DNA of 61,802 bases from Streptomyces yangpuensis (GTDB lineage Bacteria > Actinomycetota > Actinomycetes > Streptomycetales > Streptomycetaceae), in assembly GCF_001005295.1 (NCBI RefSeq), contig NZ_LBMK01000012.1, positions 1 through 61,802 of the forward strand, read 5' to 3'. Below, piece after piece: positions 48,814 to 57,090 of this stretch. Positions within the stretch are counted from its first letter, which is position 1; every line of letters begins with the position of its first letter. The notes under the pieces were generated by a model. It was not told the DNA's origin. It was given only the letters and a program-made list of their open reading frames with translations, and did no database searches. Both the position numbers and the translations under genes were made by a program.

Positions 48814-48838
48814 AGCGCTGCACAAGTCGTGCAGCGCT
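48814..48838 (+). promoter_or_regulatory. Inverted repeat in the leader of the HTH gene
   Basis: AGCGCTGCAC-aagtc-GTGCAGCGCT, a perfect 10-bp dyad, lies between a TATAAG box (48796) and the start codon. It may be an operator for the protein encoded just downstream. Confidence 0.55.
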
Positions 48839-48860
48839 CGACATGGAATGAGGAATCACC

Positions 48861-50258
48861 TTGATGCACCTCTACCCGCTCGCAAACGGCGTGCGCACCG
48901 ACCACCCGGTGCCCGGACTGCCGTTCGTCGACGACTCGCACATCCCCCTCGACGAGGGGCCCGAGGCCATCGAGGCCGTCGGCCGCAACCAGGGCGAGGG
49001 CATGTGGGGCCGCTACGACCCCAATCGCCAGAGCGGCGGCTGGCACGCCTTCACCACCGACCCGCTCGACCACTCCCTGGGCTGGTCGGTGCGCTACCAC
49101 CCCGAGCACGGCCGGACCGTGCTCCTGATGAGCGACGGCGACACGTCCTCGCTGCACAGCACCTGGGACGGGGACCAGCTGCTGTTCCGCGCCGGCGGCT
49201 ACTGGTGGGACGGCATCGCCTGGTACCGGCCCGGGCAGGTCTGGGACCCGGTCGAGCAGGACTACGAGCGGCGCAGGGCCCGCGCCGCCGTCACGGTCAG
49301 CGCCGCCGACATGCTCGACGGCCAGGCCGACCCCGCCCGGGCCCACATCGGCAGGATCCTCACCTTCGACCCGAAGGAGCCGGCGCCGGAGAACTGGGGC
49401 GACCACCTGGCCCTGTGGGCGCAACTCCACCAGGAGCGGGAGGGCGCGCTGCCGCTGAACCGGTGCGTGGTCGACGTCGCCACCCCGGAGCTGACCGGCG
49501 CGCAGCTGCTGGGCGTCCCGGAGATGGCGGAGCTGGGCGGCATCACCGCCTCGACGCTGCGGGCCTACATCTCCCGCGGCAACAGCGAGGTGCCCCAGCC
49601 GCAGGCGGTGGTCGGCGGCCGCGACCAGTGGGCGCGGGCGGTGGCCGACGACTGGGTGGAGAAGCGCCAGCGCTCCTACGAGGGTGTGAAGGCCACGATG
49701 TCCGCCGGCGACCGTGACGAGCTCTCCCGCGGGGCCGCCGAGGTCCGCGACCACTTCGCGGCCGACTTCCAGAGCACCCTGTGGGATCGGCCGGACGTGC
49801 GCAAGCGGTGGGTCCTGCGGGCCCGCAACCAGGATTCGGTGAAGGAGGTCTCGGACGCTCTGGCCTGGACCGTCGCCGTCAGCCTGGACCGCATCGTGCC
49901 CACCCAGTTCCTGGGGCACACCGTCGAAAGCGCGGTGATCCACGACTTCGCCGACGCCATCGACCTGGACCGTGAGGTCGGAGCCCGGACGAAGAGCCGG
50001 CCGAAGAGGAAGGAGTGGTCGCACCTGTGGGTGTCGCGCCCGGTCGCGGGGATGCTCGACTGGTTCATCCGCCACCACCCCGAATCCGCCCACCACCACA
50101 TCGGTGAGATCACCCGCGAGGCCCACAAGCGGTGGGAGATCCCGGCGGAGGACACCCTCTACACCCTGCGCCAGGCCGTCTCCATGGACGGCAAGCTGAG
50201 CAAGGAGGACCGGGAGGCCTTCTTCGCCCTCCTGACGCCGCCGGCCAAGGGCGACTGA
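48861..50258 (+). CDS. Unknown protein with MerR/excisionase-like HTH
   Basis: In this 465-residue protein the N-terminal half is a Trp-rich, strand-rich region (PNRQSGGWHAFTTDPLDHSL, GGYWWDGIAWYRPGQVWDPV) of unknown use. Near residues 210-260 there is an HTH with wing, GVPEMAELGGITASTLRAYI followed by QAVVGGRDQWARAV, like excisionase and MerR-type DNA-binding domains. The C-terminal part is helical. The start is TTG at 48861 or the ATG right after it, with GAGGAAT upstream. It is divergent from the recombinase operon. It may regulate that region through the leader dyad at 48814-48838. Confidence 0.6.
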   Translation: MMHLYPLANGVRTDHPVPGLPFVDDSHIPLDEGPEAIEAVGRNQGEGMWGRYDPNRQSGGWHAFTTDPLDHSLGWSVRYHPEHGRTVLLMSDGDTSSLHSTWDGDQLLFRAGGYWWDGIAWYRPGQVWDPVEQDYERRRARAAVTVSAADMLDGQADPARAHIGRILTFDPKEPAPENWGDHLALWAQLHQEREGALPLNRCVVDVATPELTGAQLLGVPEMAELGGITASTLRAYISRGNSEVPQPQAVVGGRDQWARAVADDWVEKRQRSYEGVKATMSAGDRDELSRGAAEVRDHFAADFQSTLWDRPDVRKRWVLRARNQDSVKEVSDALAWTVAVSLDRIVPTQFLGHTVESAVIHDFADAIDLDREVGARTKSRPKRKEWSHLWVSRPVAGMLDWFIRHHPESAHHHIGEITREAHKRWEIPAEDTLYTLRQAVSMDGKLSKEDREAFFALLTPPAKGD

Positions 50259-50273
50259 CCGGCACGCCGGACG

Positions 50274-50314
50274 GCAGGGGGCTGGAGCCAATGCCAGTGG
50301 CTCCAGCCCCCTGC
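50274..50314 (+). terminator. Perfect 17-bp terminator hairpin
   Basis: GCAGGGGGCTGGAGCCA and its complement with a 7-base loop start 16 bases after the stop of the HTH gene. Confidence 0.85.
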
Positions 50315-50618
50315 GCGCGACTGTACCCGGGGGAAACCCTGAGGTCTCCCGGGTACACATGGCTGTTCACGTTGCGAACGCCCTCGGGGCGCCGGGCGCA
50401 GCTGCGACATGCGCTCCCTTCAACTCGGAGGCCGGGTTCGGGCTGCCGACTGTCTGTTTGGCTCCCCAATTCGCCCGTATGTGGTTTCGGAATTGATCGT
50501 TCTTGTCGTGCACGAACGGGGCCTCGCCGCTCGCTATATGAGTGGAGGCGCGGACGCCTCTGGCGCCGTGGGGGGAGGGGGACGGCGTCCTTCATCGACA
50601 ACGAAGGGGTGGGGCAGC
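50315..50618. other. Spacer before the sigma-factor unit
   Basis: A short ACCCGGG/CCCGGGT hairpin lies near 50327-50356 and a CGTTC-N10-GAACG dyad near 50499-50518 in an AT-richer stretch, a possible promoter or operator region for the sigma-factor string. No gene is supported. Confidence 0.4.
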
Positions 50619-50807
50619 GTGCGGCTTACTGCTGTAGCGACGGTCCTCCAGATCGCACTGGTGGTACGGGTGTTCGGGCCCGACACGGTCCGCTGCTGCC
50701 GACGTCTGCTCGCCGCAGGCGTGCGGGTGGGCATTGCCGGCATGGCGGGTGCCGCACGGCACCCCGCCCCGGCTCCAGACGACTTCCACCTCGAGGTGGA
50801 TCAGTGA
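50619..50807 (+). CDS. Small protein coupled to the sigma factor
   Basis: This 62-residue frame starts with GTG after GGGGTGGGG and ends in a four-base overlap (GTGA) with the sigma-factor start, which supports real translation. The N-terminal half is hydrophobic (LTAVATVLQIALVVRVFG) with two cysteines next to it (RCCRRLLAAG). Role unknown; it may be a small membrane or leader protein. Confidence 0.45.
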   Translation: MRLTAVATVLQIALVVRVFGPDTVRCCRRLLAAGVRVGIAGMAGAARHPAPAPDDFHLEVDQ

Positions 50808-51406
50808 CCTATGAAGACCCGGAGAACTCCGCCGAGGCGGAGCAGCCGTCCACTTTCTCAGCTCAGCACCCCGCCCTGGCCGGCTGGAGCATCACCGATG
50901 AGCGGTCGTACTGGGCATTCCACGACGACCGGTACACGCCGTTCCTGGGCTTCGCCTACAGAAAGCTGGGATCTGACGCCGATGCAGAAGACGCCGCCGA
51001 CAAAACCTTCGACGAGATCATGAACAACTGGCAGCGGATGCTCGGTATGGAGAACCTGCGCGGGTACGCGTGGAGCATCCTCAAGAGCCGTATCAGTGAC
51101 CAGCGCCGCAAACGCGACAAGCAGGCTCTGCCGACCGATCTCGCGGCGTTCGCCGCGATGGTCGACCACCGCGACGACTTTGCCGTCGTACTCGGCCGCC
51201 TCCAGTTTGCCCGCGCGGTTGGGCACCTCAGCGAGCGGCAGCGCGACGCGGTGACCCTGCGGCACGGGCTGGAGCTCGACACAGCCACCGCCGCCCAGCT
51301 CATGGGCGTCGCCGAGGCGACGGTGCGTTCTCTGCTGAGCCAGGCCCGCGCTCGTCTTCTCCAGGTACTCGACATCCCCAGCGACGACGGGAAGGTCAGG
51401 TCATGA
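50804..51406 (+). CDS. ECF-like RNA polymerase sigma factor
   Basis: In this 200-residue protein the sigma region 2 is visible (DRYTPFLGFAYRKLGSDADA, EDAADKTFDEIMNNW, then LRGYAWSILKSRISDQRRK), followed by region 4 with its HTH (LSERQRDAVTLRHGLELDTA, AAQLMGVAEATVRSLLSQAR). No region 3 is seen, so it is of ECF type. The GTG at 50804 is coupled to the preceding small gene, and the stop overlaps the next start by four bases (ATGA). Its regulator is likely the IclR-like protein encoded next. Confidence 0.85.
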   Translation: MTYEDPENSAEAEQPSTFSAQHPALAGWSITDERSYWAFHDDRYTPFLGFAYRKLGSDADAEDAADKTFDEIMNNWQRMLGMENLRGYAWSILKSRISDQRRKRDKQALPTDLAAFAAMVDHRDDFAVVLGRLQFARAVGHLSERQRDAVTLRHGLELDTATAAQLMGVAEATVRSLLSQARARLLQVLDIPSDDGKVRS

Positions 51407-53346
51407 GCGAGCCTGCGTTCAACCAGTACCTGGAAGCCTTCTTCTCCCGGCCGCCGCTGCCGGAGCGGTACGCCGACTACGACATGGCCGAGGCGCGGGC
51501 CCGGCTGCTGGCGCGCCGTGGTAACAGGATCCCTTCCCCCTCTCGGAGCTCCGGCGGAGGAATGGTCACCGACCTTCCCGAACCGGGTCCCGAAAGCGCC
51601 ACCCCCCGGCCGCGACCGCTGCACTGGCTGGACCCGCGTCAGGATCACCCCGCAGACATCGAAGACGCGCGCCGGGCTCTGACCGCAGTCTGCGTGCTCA
51701 CGGTCATCTCCCCCGACTCCGGTCTGCTCCTGCGCCGCCTCCTGGCCGCTGGTCCAGTCGAGGCCCAGGACGTCCTGGTCTTCGCCTGCCTGCTCCACCT
51801 CCTCGGCCATGAAGGTGCTCAGTTCTGGTGGCAGCTCGCTGCGGGCGCCGGCAGCGACACGGCCGTCTACTGCCTCTTCCTCGAACACAGCCGTCACGCC
51901 GAGTACGACGACGCCGCCGTCTGGGCGGACCGGCTCGACCTCAACACCTTCACCCCGCTGCGGCGGTGGGGACCGTTCATCCGGGCCCACACCGAACACC
52001 CACTTCCCCCCACGCTCCTGACCTACGTCAGCAACTACGAGCACCCCCTCCTGGGCTCGGTGCCCAGGCCGACGGCTCCACTGGCCGACGTGCTCTGCGA
52101 GCTGGTCGAACCGCCGCCCGCGCCGGCCTACCTCCGAGAACGCAGCCGTCTGCTCCCCGCACCCGAGGCTCCCGCGCGGGAGGCGCCGCAGCCGTACGCC
52201 GCCCGGTTCCCGCACCTGTCCGCTCCGCCCCCACCTCGCCGGCCAGCCACGCCGGAGAGCAGCACTCTGCAGCAGGCCCGCGCCGCGGAGGCAGTCGTAC
52301 GGGTCCTGGAACAGCACCCGCTGGGCGCGCCGCTGAAGCTGCTGCGGCAGCAGTCCGGCCTGCCCGAGGAGCAGCTGCACATGCTGCTGGCCATGCTGGT
52401 CGCGGAGGAGTTCGCCACCACCATCGCCGACGACATCTACGTGCCCGGCGCAGCTCTGGACCGCCTGGCCTCGCCCGGCGGGACCGGCTTGCAGCTGCAG
52501 CACACCCTCGCGCTCGCCCGCGACAGCGTCGGAGCCGCGGTCTACCTCAGCCGCTACGTCGACGGCGAGGTCCACATCACGCAAATGGCAGACGGTCCCA
52601 TCACCCCGGCAGTCAACGAGTGGGTGGACTTCAGGTCGGCCGCGCACGCGAGCGCCGTCGGCAAGTGCCTGCTGACCCAGCTCGACCATGACTCACGCAC
52701 CGACCACTTCACCCGGCACAAGGCCGCCCGGCTCACCCGCCGGACCATCACCAACCCCCGAGCCCTGTTCGACCGTCTCGACCGGATCACCCCGGACGAT
52801 CCCGTCTACGACCTGCGCGAATACTCCTCCCACACGGTCTGTTCGGCTGTCCCCATCACCATCGGAACGGAGGCAGGCAGCCTCGCCCTGTCCCTTCCCT
52901 ACAGCAGCGCCAGCCGCCTTCCTGCCGCAACACGGGCACTGACCCGCAAAGCGGTGCCCGTTCTCCTAACCCTGCTGCTGGCCGGTGCCAAACTTCCGGA
53001 CGCCGGCCCCGACCCCGGTGAATCAGCCGACTCGGACGTCCACTCCAGTGTCATCAGCACGACGAAGTTCGAGCAGCTGCGTCGCCTGTTCCGCACCCCC
53101 CTCGCGGCAGACAGCGCGATCCATGCCGTCGCGTACTCCCCTGCGGCCGGGCCCCACCTGGTGACCGAGGCCGGCAGTGACGCCCTCTACCTCTTCGCCA
53201 CCGCCCCAGCACCCGCTCTCGCCCTGGACGGCGGCGCCCAGCTCGCGCTGCCCCACACCTACACCACCGACAGCTCAGCGCCCCTGTACCCAGGACGGAC
53301 AGGACTTGATCCACATGCCAATGCCCTCCTCGTCTTCTCCACCTAG
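51403..53346 (+). CDS. IclR-type effector-domain protein with N-terminal extension
   Basis: In this 647-residue protein the first 260 residues are a helical region (PLPERYADYDMAEARARLLA, AGPVEAQDVLVFACLLHLLG) unlike any named domain. A Pro-rich linker follows, then a winged helix (VVRVLEQHPLGAPLKLLRQQ, SGLPEEQLHMLLAMLV, about 290-340), and an IclR effector domain (SVGAAVYLSRYVDGEVHITQ, AHASAVGKCLL, DLREYSSHTVCSAVPI). The C-terminal 110 residues hold a further strand-rich segment. Coupling to the sigma gene suggests it senses a small molecule and controls the sigma factor, perhaps as an anti-sigma or co-regulator. Confidence 0.72.
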   Translation: MSEPAFNQYLEAFFSRPPLPERYADYDMAEARARLLARRGNRIPSPSRSSGGGMVTDLPEPGPESATPRPRPLHWLDPRQDHPADIEDARRALTAVCVLTVISPDSGLLLRRLLAAGPVEAQDVLVFACLLHLLGHEGAQFWWQLAAGAGSDTAVYCLFLEHSRHAEYDDAAVWADRLDLNTFTPLRRWGPFIRAHTEHPLPPTLLTYVSNYEHPLLGSVPRPTAPLADVLCELVEPPPAPAYLRERSRLLPAPEAPAREAPQPYAARFPHLSAPPPPRRPATPESSTLQQARAAEAVVRVLEQHPLGAPLKLLRQQSGLPEEQLHMLLAMLVAEEFATTIADDIYVPGAALDRLASPGGTGLQLQHTLALARDSVGAAVYLSRYVDGEVHITQMADGPITPAVNEWVDFRSAAHASAVGKCLLTQLDHDSRTDHFTRHKAARLTRRTITNPRALFDRLDRITPDDPVYDLREYSSHTVCSAVPITIGTEAGSLALSLPYSSASRLPAATRALTRKAVPVLLTLLLAGAKLPDAGPDPGESADSDVHSSVISTTKFEQLRRLFRTPLAADSAIHAVAYSPAAGPHLVTEAGSDALYLFATAPAPALALDGGAQLALPHTYTTDSSAPLYPGRTGLDPHANALLVFST

Positions 53347-53369
53347 TCGCCGACCTGGAGCGCCTCCAA

Positions 53370-53398
53370 CCCTCCTGCTCGATGTCTGAGCAGGAGGG
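53370..53398 (+). terminator. Terminator of the sigma-IclR unit
   Basis: Perfect arms CCCTCCTGCTC and GAGCAGGAGGG with a GATGTCT loop lie 24 bases after the stop. Confidence 0.85.
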
Positions 53399-53399
53399 C

Positions 53400-53650
53400 T
53401 CTGCATCGGCCGTACGGATCGCCTTGCGCCTGACGAGTCGCGGGCGAGGGCGGCGGCGATCGAAGGCCCTCCAGAGGGGGCGGTGCGTACGACCGGTCGT
53501 GTCGGCTGCCACGGTGGGGCGGCGTCCTCCTTGGCGGTGTTTGGCCTCGGCGGCGCGCAGTCCGTCGTAGGTGAGCCCGCTGAAGTGCGCCGACGGCGAG
53601 GCATGGACGAGAAACGTCACCGTGGCCAGGAGATCGCCCGCGGCCCGCAC
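53400..53650 (-). pseudogene. Decayed serine-recombinase C-terminus
   Basis: On the minus strand a stretch reads GLTYDGLRAAEAKHRQGGRR then PTVAAD, and later VRRKAIRTADAE. This resembles the C-terminal end of actinobacterial serine resolvases (..DGLaaA..RGrkGGRP..., followed by an HTH ending in AIRTAV). The reading frame between the two parts does not fit, and no catalytic domain exists upstream, so it is a broken remnant. Confidence 0.4.
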
Positions 53651-53726
53651 CGTGATGGTCTTGCCGGAGTTCCTCGCCGTGTTTCACCATCTGTAATCAG
53701 GGAGTACCACGGAGCCGGGGGTGGGC

Positions 53727-54908
53727 ATGTCGTCTGGCACGGGCGGAAGCTACTGGGCGGACAAGGCGCTGCCCAGCGTCTTCAAACACGAACTACTCAA
53801 GCGCTACCTGCCTCAGTTCGGCGCGATGACGGGCTCACGAACACACGACAAGCGCGTGGTCTACCTGGACGGGTACGCGGGAGAGGGCCGCTACGAGAAC
53901 GGAGAGCCTGCATCGGCGGAGCTCGCACTACGCATCGCGTCGGACCTGCGCTCTCGGCCCGGTCTGACGCTGGAGTGCTTCTTCTCGGAGTCCCAGCCGA
54001 AGTCGTTCGACCTCCTGCATGAGGTTGTCCAGCAGTACCGTGCGAGCGGTGTACTGGCGCATGCGCACCCCGGTGAGGTCGATGGCGTCCTCGACCAGGT
54101 TGTCGAGCGGGCGGAGCAAGAGCCGCTGTTCCTCTTTCTGGATCCGTGCGGGCTCCTCTTGCCCCAGGACCGGCTGGTGGACGTGCTGGCTCGCAAGCGG
54201 CCGCATAAGAAGTGGCCGCCGACCGAGTTGCTGATGAACTTCAGCATGATGGCCGTCTGGCGCTTGGGCGGACACGTCCGCTCCCCCCAGGGCAACGAGA
54301 AGTCGCTGCAGCGCTTCGACGATGTGTGTGGCGGCACTTGGTGGCGTGATTACTTCGCCGACGCGATGGCGTCTCGCGAGAAGGAGGAGGCGGCGCAGGA
54401 CGCGATCGAGGCGGTCGCGGCCGAGTACCGGCAGCGCCTGGCCCGGCGAACCGACATGCTCGTGCAGGCGGTCCCGGTGTCGCACTCACCGCGCAAACGC
54501 GCGGTCTACCAGCTGGTGTTCGCCACGCGCAGCCCCTACGGGCTGTGGGTTTTCGGTGACACCGTCGCCCGGGCCCGGAACAAGTGGTGGGAGACGCTGG
54601 TGATGCAGGAGGACGACGGACTGTTCTCGATCGCTTCGCTCACGCGCCCGGACCCGAAGGAGGTCCAGGCCAGGGCGGTGCCGCAGATCGCGGCCAACCT
54701 GGAGAAGCTCCTGATGGAGACGGGTCGGCCGGTCAAGCTCGTCGACCACCCGCTGGAGATTTTCGGCTCCTTCTACGGGCAGGTCACCGAGCCAGCGGTG
54801 CGCAAAGCCGTGCAGCTTCTGCACGAGCAGGGCAAGACGCCCAGCGACGGTGTGGGAGTGCCCCGGACCCGGGAGATCATCCTCTACCCGAAGCAGCGCG
54901 CGGCCTGA
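53727..54908 (+). CDS. tcmP: Three-Cys-motif partner protein TcmP
   Basis: The 393-residue protein belongs to the TcmP family, found next to Gp37/Gp68-type three-Cys-motif proteins. Conserved TcmP features: SYWADKALPSVFKHELLKRY at the start, VVYLDGYAGEGRYENGEPAS (a Rossmann-like first strand and loop), LFLFLDPCGLLLP, and ELLMNFSMMAVWRLGG. The fold resembles a methyltransferase-like core; the reaction is not known. The ATG at 53727 follows GGGGGTGGGC. It converges on the Gp37/Gp68 gene with a shared terminator between them. Confidence 0.85.
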   Translation: MSSGTGGSYWADKALPSVFKHELLKRYLPQFGAMTGSRTHDKRVVYLDGYAGEGRYENGEPASAELALRIASDLRSRPGLTLECFFSESQPKSFDLLHEVVQQYRASGVLAHAHPGEVDGVLDQVVERAEQEPLFLFLDPCGLLLPQDRLVDVLARKRPHKKWPPTELLMNFSMMAVWRLGGHVRSPQGNEKSLQRFDDVCGGTWWRDYFADAMASREKEEAAQDAIEAVAAEYRQRLARRTDMLVQAVPVSHSPRKRAVYQLVFATRSPYGLWVFGDTVARARNKWWETLVMQEDDGLFSIASLTRPDPKEVQARAVPQIAANLEKLLMETGRPVKLVDHPLEIFGSFYGQVTEPAVRKAVQLLHEQGKTPSDGVGVPRTREIILYPKQRAA

Positions 54909-54936
54909 ACCGAACGTGCCACCGGCAGTACTCTGA

Positions 54937-54963
54937 GGCGGTCCCGGTCAGGCCGGGACCGCC
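54937..54963. terminator. Shared terminator of the TcmP and Gp37/Gp68 genes
   Basis: Arms GGCGGTCCCGG and CCGGGACCGCC with a 5-base loop lie between the convergent genes; the stem covers the stop codon of the minus-strand gene. Confidence 0.8.
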
Positions 54964-55694
54964 AGTGGCATCTGGTCCCAGGTCCGCCCTTCAAGGGAGC
55001 GGCCACCGGCCTTCGGGGTGTGGCCACCCCATTGTTTGAAGAAGAACGCCACGTTCTCCTCCACGCACTGGTCCCGGATCTGCGTCACCCAGGCTGGGTC
55101 CATGGGACGGTGTTTGGGGCCTGACTCGCCGCCTGCGATAACCCAGTCGATGCCCTCTAGGCGCAGGCCGTCGAGCGGCCCGAGCAGGGGCTCGCAGGAG
55201 AGGAACCGAACAGCGGCTGGCACCTGCCGCAGATCATCCACGCGCGGTAGCTCTTTCGCAGTCTCCACGGACACCCCCATCCACACGTTGGCCGGCCAGT
55301 CGAGCCGGTCGGCGACCTGCCGCAGGCGGCGAGCACGCTTGGTCAGCACCTGGTAGGTGTGCTGGGGGGTGTCGGCCATGACCTCGAAAACGCGGCGGAC
55401 GAAGTCGAGCGGGACCCGGGCGTGGAAGAGGTCCGACATGGAGTTCACGAACACGGTCCGCGGGCTCTTCCACCCGTAGGGGACGTCCAGTGCGTCGGGA
55501 TGGACCGTGAGGTCAAAGCCCGGGCCGGACGTTCTCGGGTCACCGTCATTCTGGTACTTGGGCGCGCCCATGGCCTTTAGCCTCTTCGCCAGGGTCAAGG
55601 CGTAGCAGTTGTCGCACCCCAACGAGACACGGTCACACCCAGTCGTTGGATTCCAGGTCGCCTCAGTCCACTCAATGGAACTCCGGTCACCCAC
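54948..55694 (-). CDS. Gp37/Gp68-family three-Cys-motif protein (DUF5131)
   Basis: This 248-residue protein has the N-terminal motif SIEWTEATWNPTTGCDRVSL followed by GCDNCYA: three cysteines in a CxxxxxxCxxC spacing, similar to a radical-SAM-like metal site. The family signature continues with FVNSMSDLFHARVPLDFVRR, TYQVLTKRARRL, NVWMGVSVE, FLSCEPLLGPLD, VIAGGESGP and AFFFKQWGG. The GTG at 55694 was chosen because the family motif begins directly after it and GGAGG lies eight bases upstream. Its usual partner TcmP lies next to it. The chemical role of the pair is unknown. Confidence 0.88.
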   Translation of the reverse strand: MGDRSSIEWTEATWNPTTGCDRVSLGCDNCYALTLAKRLKAMGAPKYQNDGDPRTSGPGFDLTVHPDALDVPYGWKSPRTVFVNSMSDLFHARVPLDFVRRVFEVMADTPQHTYQVLTKRARRLRQVADRLDWPANVWMGVSVETAKELPRVDDLRQVPAAVRFLSCEPLLGPLDGLRLEGIDWVIAGGESGPKHRPMDPAWVTQIRDQCVEENVAFFFKQWGGHTPKAGGRSLEGRTWDQMPLAVPA

Positions 55695-56133
55695 TGGTTC
55701 GCCTCCATCTCGCCCTGCTCGTTCCAGCTCCCCTGGCCCTTCAGCGGCACACTTTCGGAACGGGCATCGCCATACAACCATCCCTGAGCCCCTGCCCTTG
55801 CTGGAACGGCGGGGCACGTAGCCGAACTGGCAGCGGCGGAGTCCTGCGGCGCGAGCAGACAGCAGCGGCCCGGACCTCGGCCGGGCTCAGGGCGGTCGCC
55901 GCGAACGGCACCCCGGCCCGATGACGGTGACTGCGCCGCCGTGCTGCCCGCACCGGCCGATCCGACGGAGCCCGAGGCCGCCGTCTCCCTCGCGCTCCCG
56001 GCCTGCAGCAGTACCGGCTCGCTGCGGTCATCCCTTCGGTGGTTCCCGGTACGTGACCGGCCCGGGCGGGGGAGGCTGGACGCCGGGGGCCGGCCGACTG
56101 GCGGCCGGCCGGACTGCCGGGAGCGGGTGACCG
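55695..56133. other. Spacer without recognised gene
   Basis: About 440 bases lie between the Gp37/Gp68 gene and the gene at 56134. A hairpin, GCCGGCCG-actgg-CGGCCGGC, is at 56089-56109. Nothing else was recognised. Confidence 0.5.
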
Positions 56134-56721
56134 TTGGTGGACAGGGTCCTCAACACGCTGAGTGCCGCGCACACGGGATCGGTGGGGGTGTTGCTCGCCG
56201 ACGGCAGCGAGCCCGGCCCGGTCTACTACGACGTGGGCAGCGGCGCGCACATGCCGTCGTCGCGCGAGTGGCACGCCTACGACGGCCGGTCCGGCCGCCC
56301 CCGGGCCGCGGCCCTGCGGGGCAGCTGTTCCTGCGGATGGCGGGGGATGGCCGAGTACCCGCTCGACTGGACCGTCCTGCCTGTGGACCGGCCGCTGTAC
56401 GAGGCGGACGTCGACCTCTCCGGGCCGGTTGCGGACTACGACGCGCACCTGTCGGTGATCCGGGACTCCGCCGTGCAACTTCCCGCCGAGCTCGTCGGGC
56501 TCCTCGCCGAGCTCGTCCGCCGGCTTGAGGGCCTTGCCGCTGAGGAGCCGCTGGTGGCGTTGAAGGCGCTGGCGGACCTGCGGTACGTCATCGCCGAGGT
56601 CGGTCAGGACGCGGCCTGCGAGGCCGCCGCCCAGGAGGTACCGCTCAAGGAGATCGCGACCGGGCTCGGCACCAGCGAGGCCGCGGCTCGTACCTACCTC
56701 AACAGCTACCTCCACCCCTGA
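56134..56721 (+). CDS. Unknown protein with C-terminal HTH-like segment
   Basis: This 195-residue protein has an N-terminal half with SCSCGWRGMAEYPLDW (a CSCGW zinc-like motif), then a helical part and a C-terminal LKEIATGLGTSEAAARTYLN that resembles an HTH. The start is TTG at 56134 or GTG at 56137, after GGGAG. It is common as a single gene in actinobacterial accessory DNA; function is not known. Confidence 0.6.
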   Translation: MVDRVLNTLSAAHTGSVGVLLADGSEPGPVYYDVGSGAHMPSSREWHAYDGRSGRPRAAALRGSCSCGWRGMAEYPLDWTVLPVDRPLYEADVDLSGPVADYDAHLSVIRDSAVQLPAELVGLLAELVRRLEGLAAEEPLVALKALADLRYVIAEVGQDAACEAAAQEVPLKEIATGLGTSEAAARTYLNSYLHP

Positions 56722-56742
56722 CTCCACGAAGGCGCCCCTCCC

Positions 56743-56934
56743 TCATGCGGGCAGGGCCAGCCGGGAGCCGAGGCGGAAACGCATCTCGCCGGCCGCGTAG
56801 CGGATCTCCTCGGACTGGGTGTCGTCTTCGAGCACACCAAGGAGCACCATCAAGGCCCGGGCCTCGTCCCCGCTGATCAGCTTCAGGCGGGGCTCGGTCG
56901 TCCCATCGAGGAGCACGTCCAACGTCTCGTCCAT
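56743..56934 (-). CDS. Small unknown acidic protein
   Basis: This 63-residue protein (MDETLDVLLDGTTEPRLKLI then SGDEARALMVLLGVLEDD) is compact and acidic. It converges with the gene at 56134 with a 21-base gap. There is no recognised family, and the ribosome-binding site is weak. Confidence 0.5.
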   Translation of the reverse strand: MDETLDVLLDGTTEPRLKLISGDEARALMVLLGVLEDDTQSEEIRYAAGEMRFRLGSRLALPA

Positions 56935-57090
56935 GCAGGCAACAACGTCCGCCCCCGCGCCGGAGTCACCCGGCCGGCAGCGGGGTGCCGTTACACGCAG
57001 AGGCGTCGCCCCCGCGCAAGGACGCTCGGGCGACGGCGGGCCGGCTGCGGCCGGCCCCGCGCCCGTCCGGCGTTTCGGCGGTGAGCTGCG

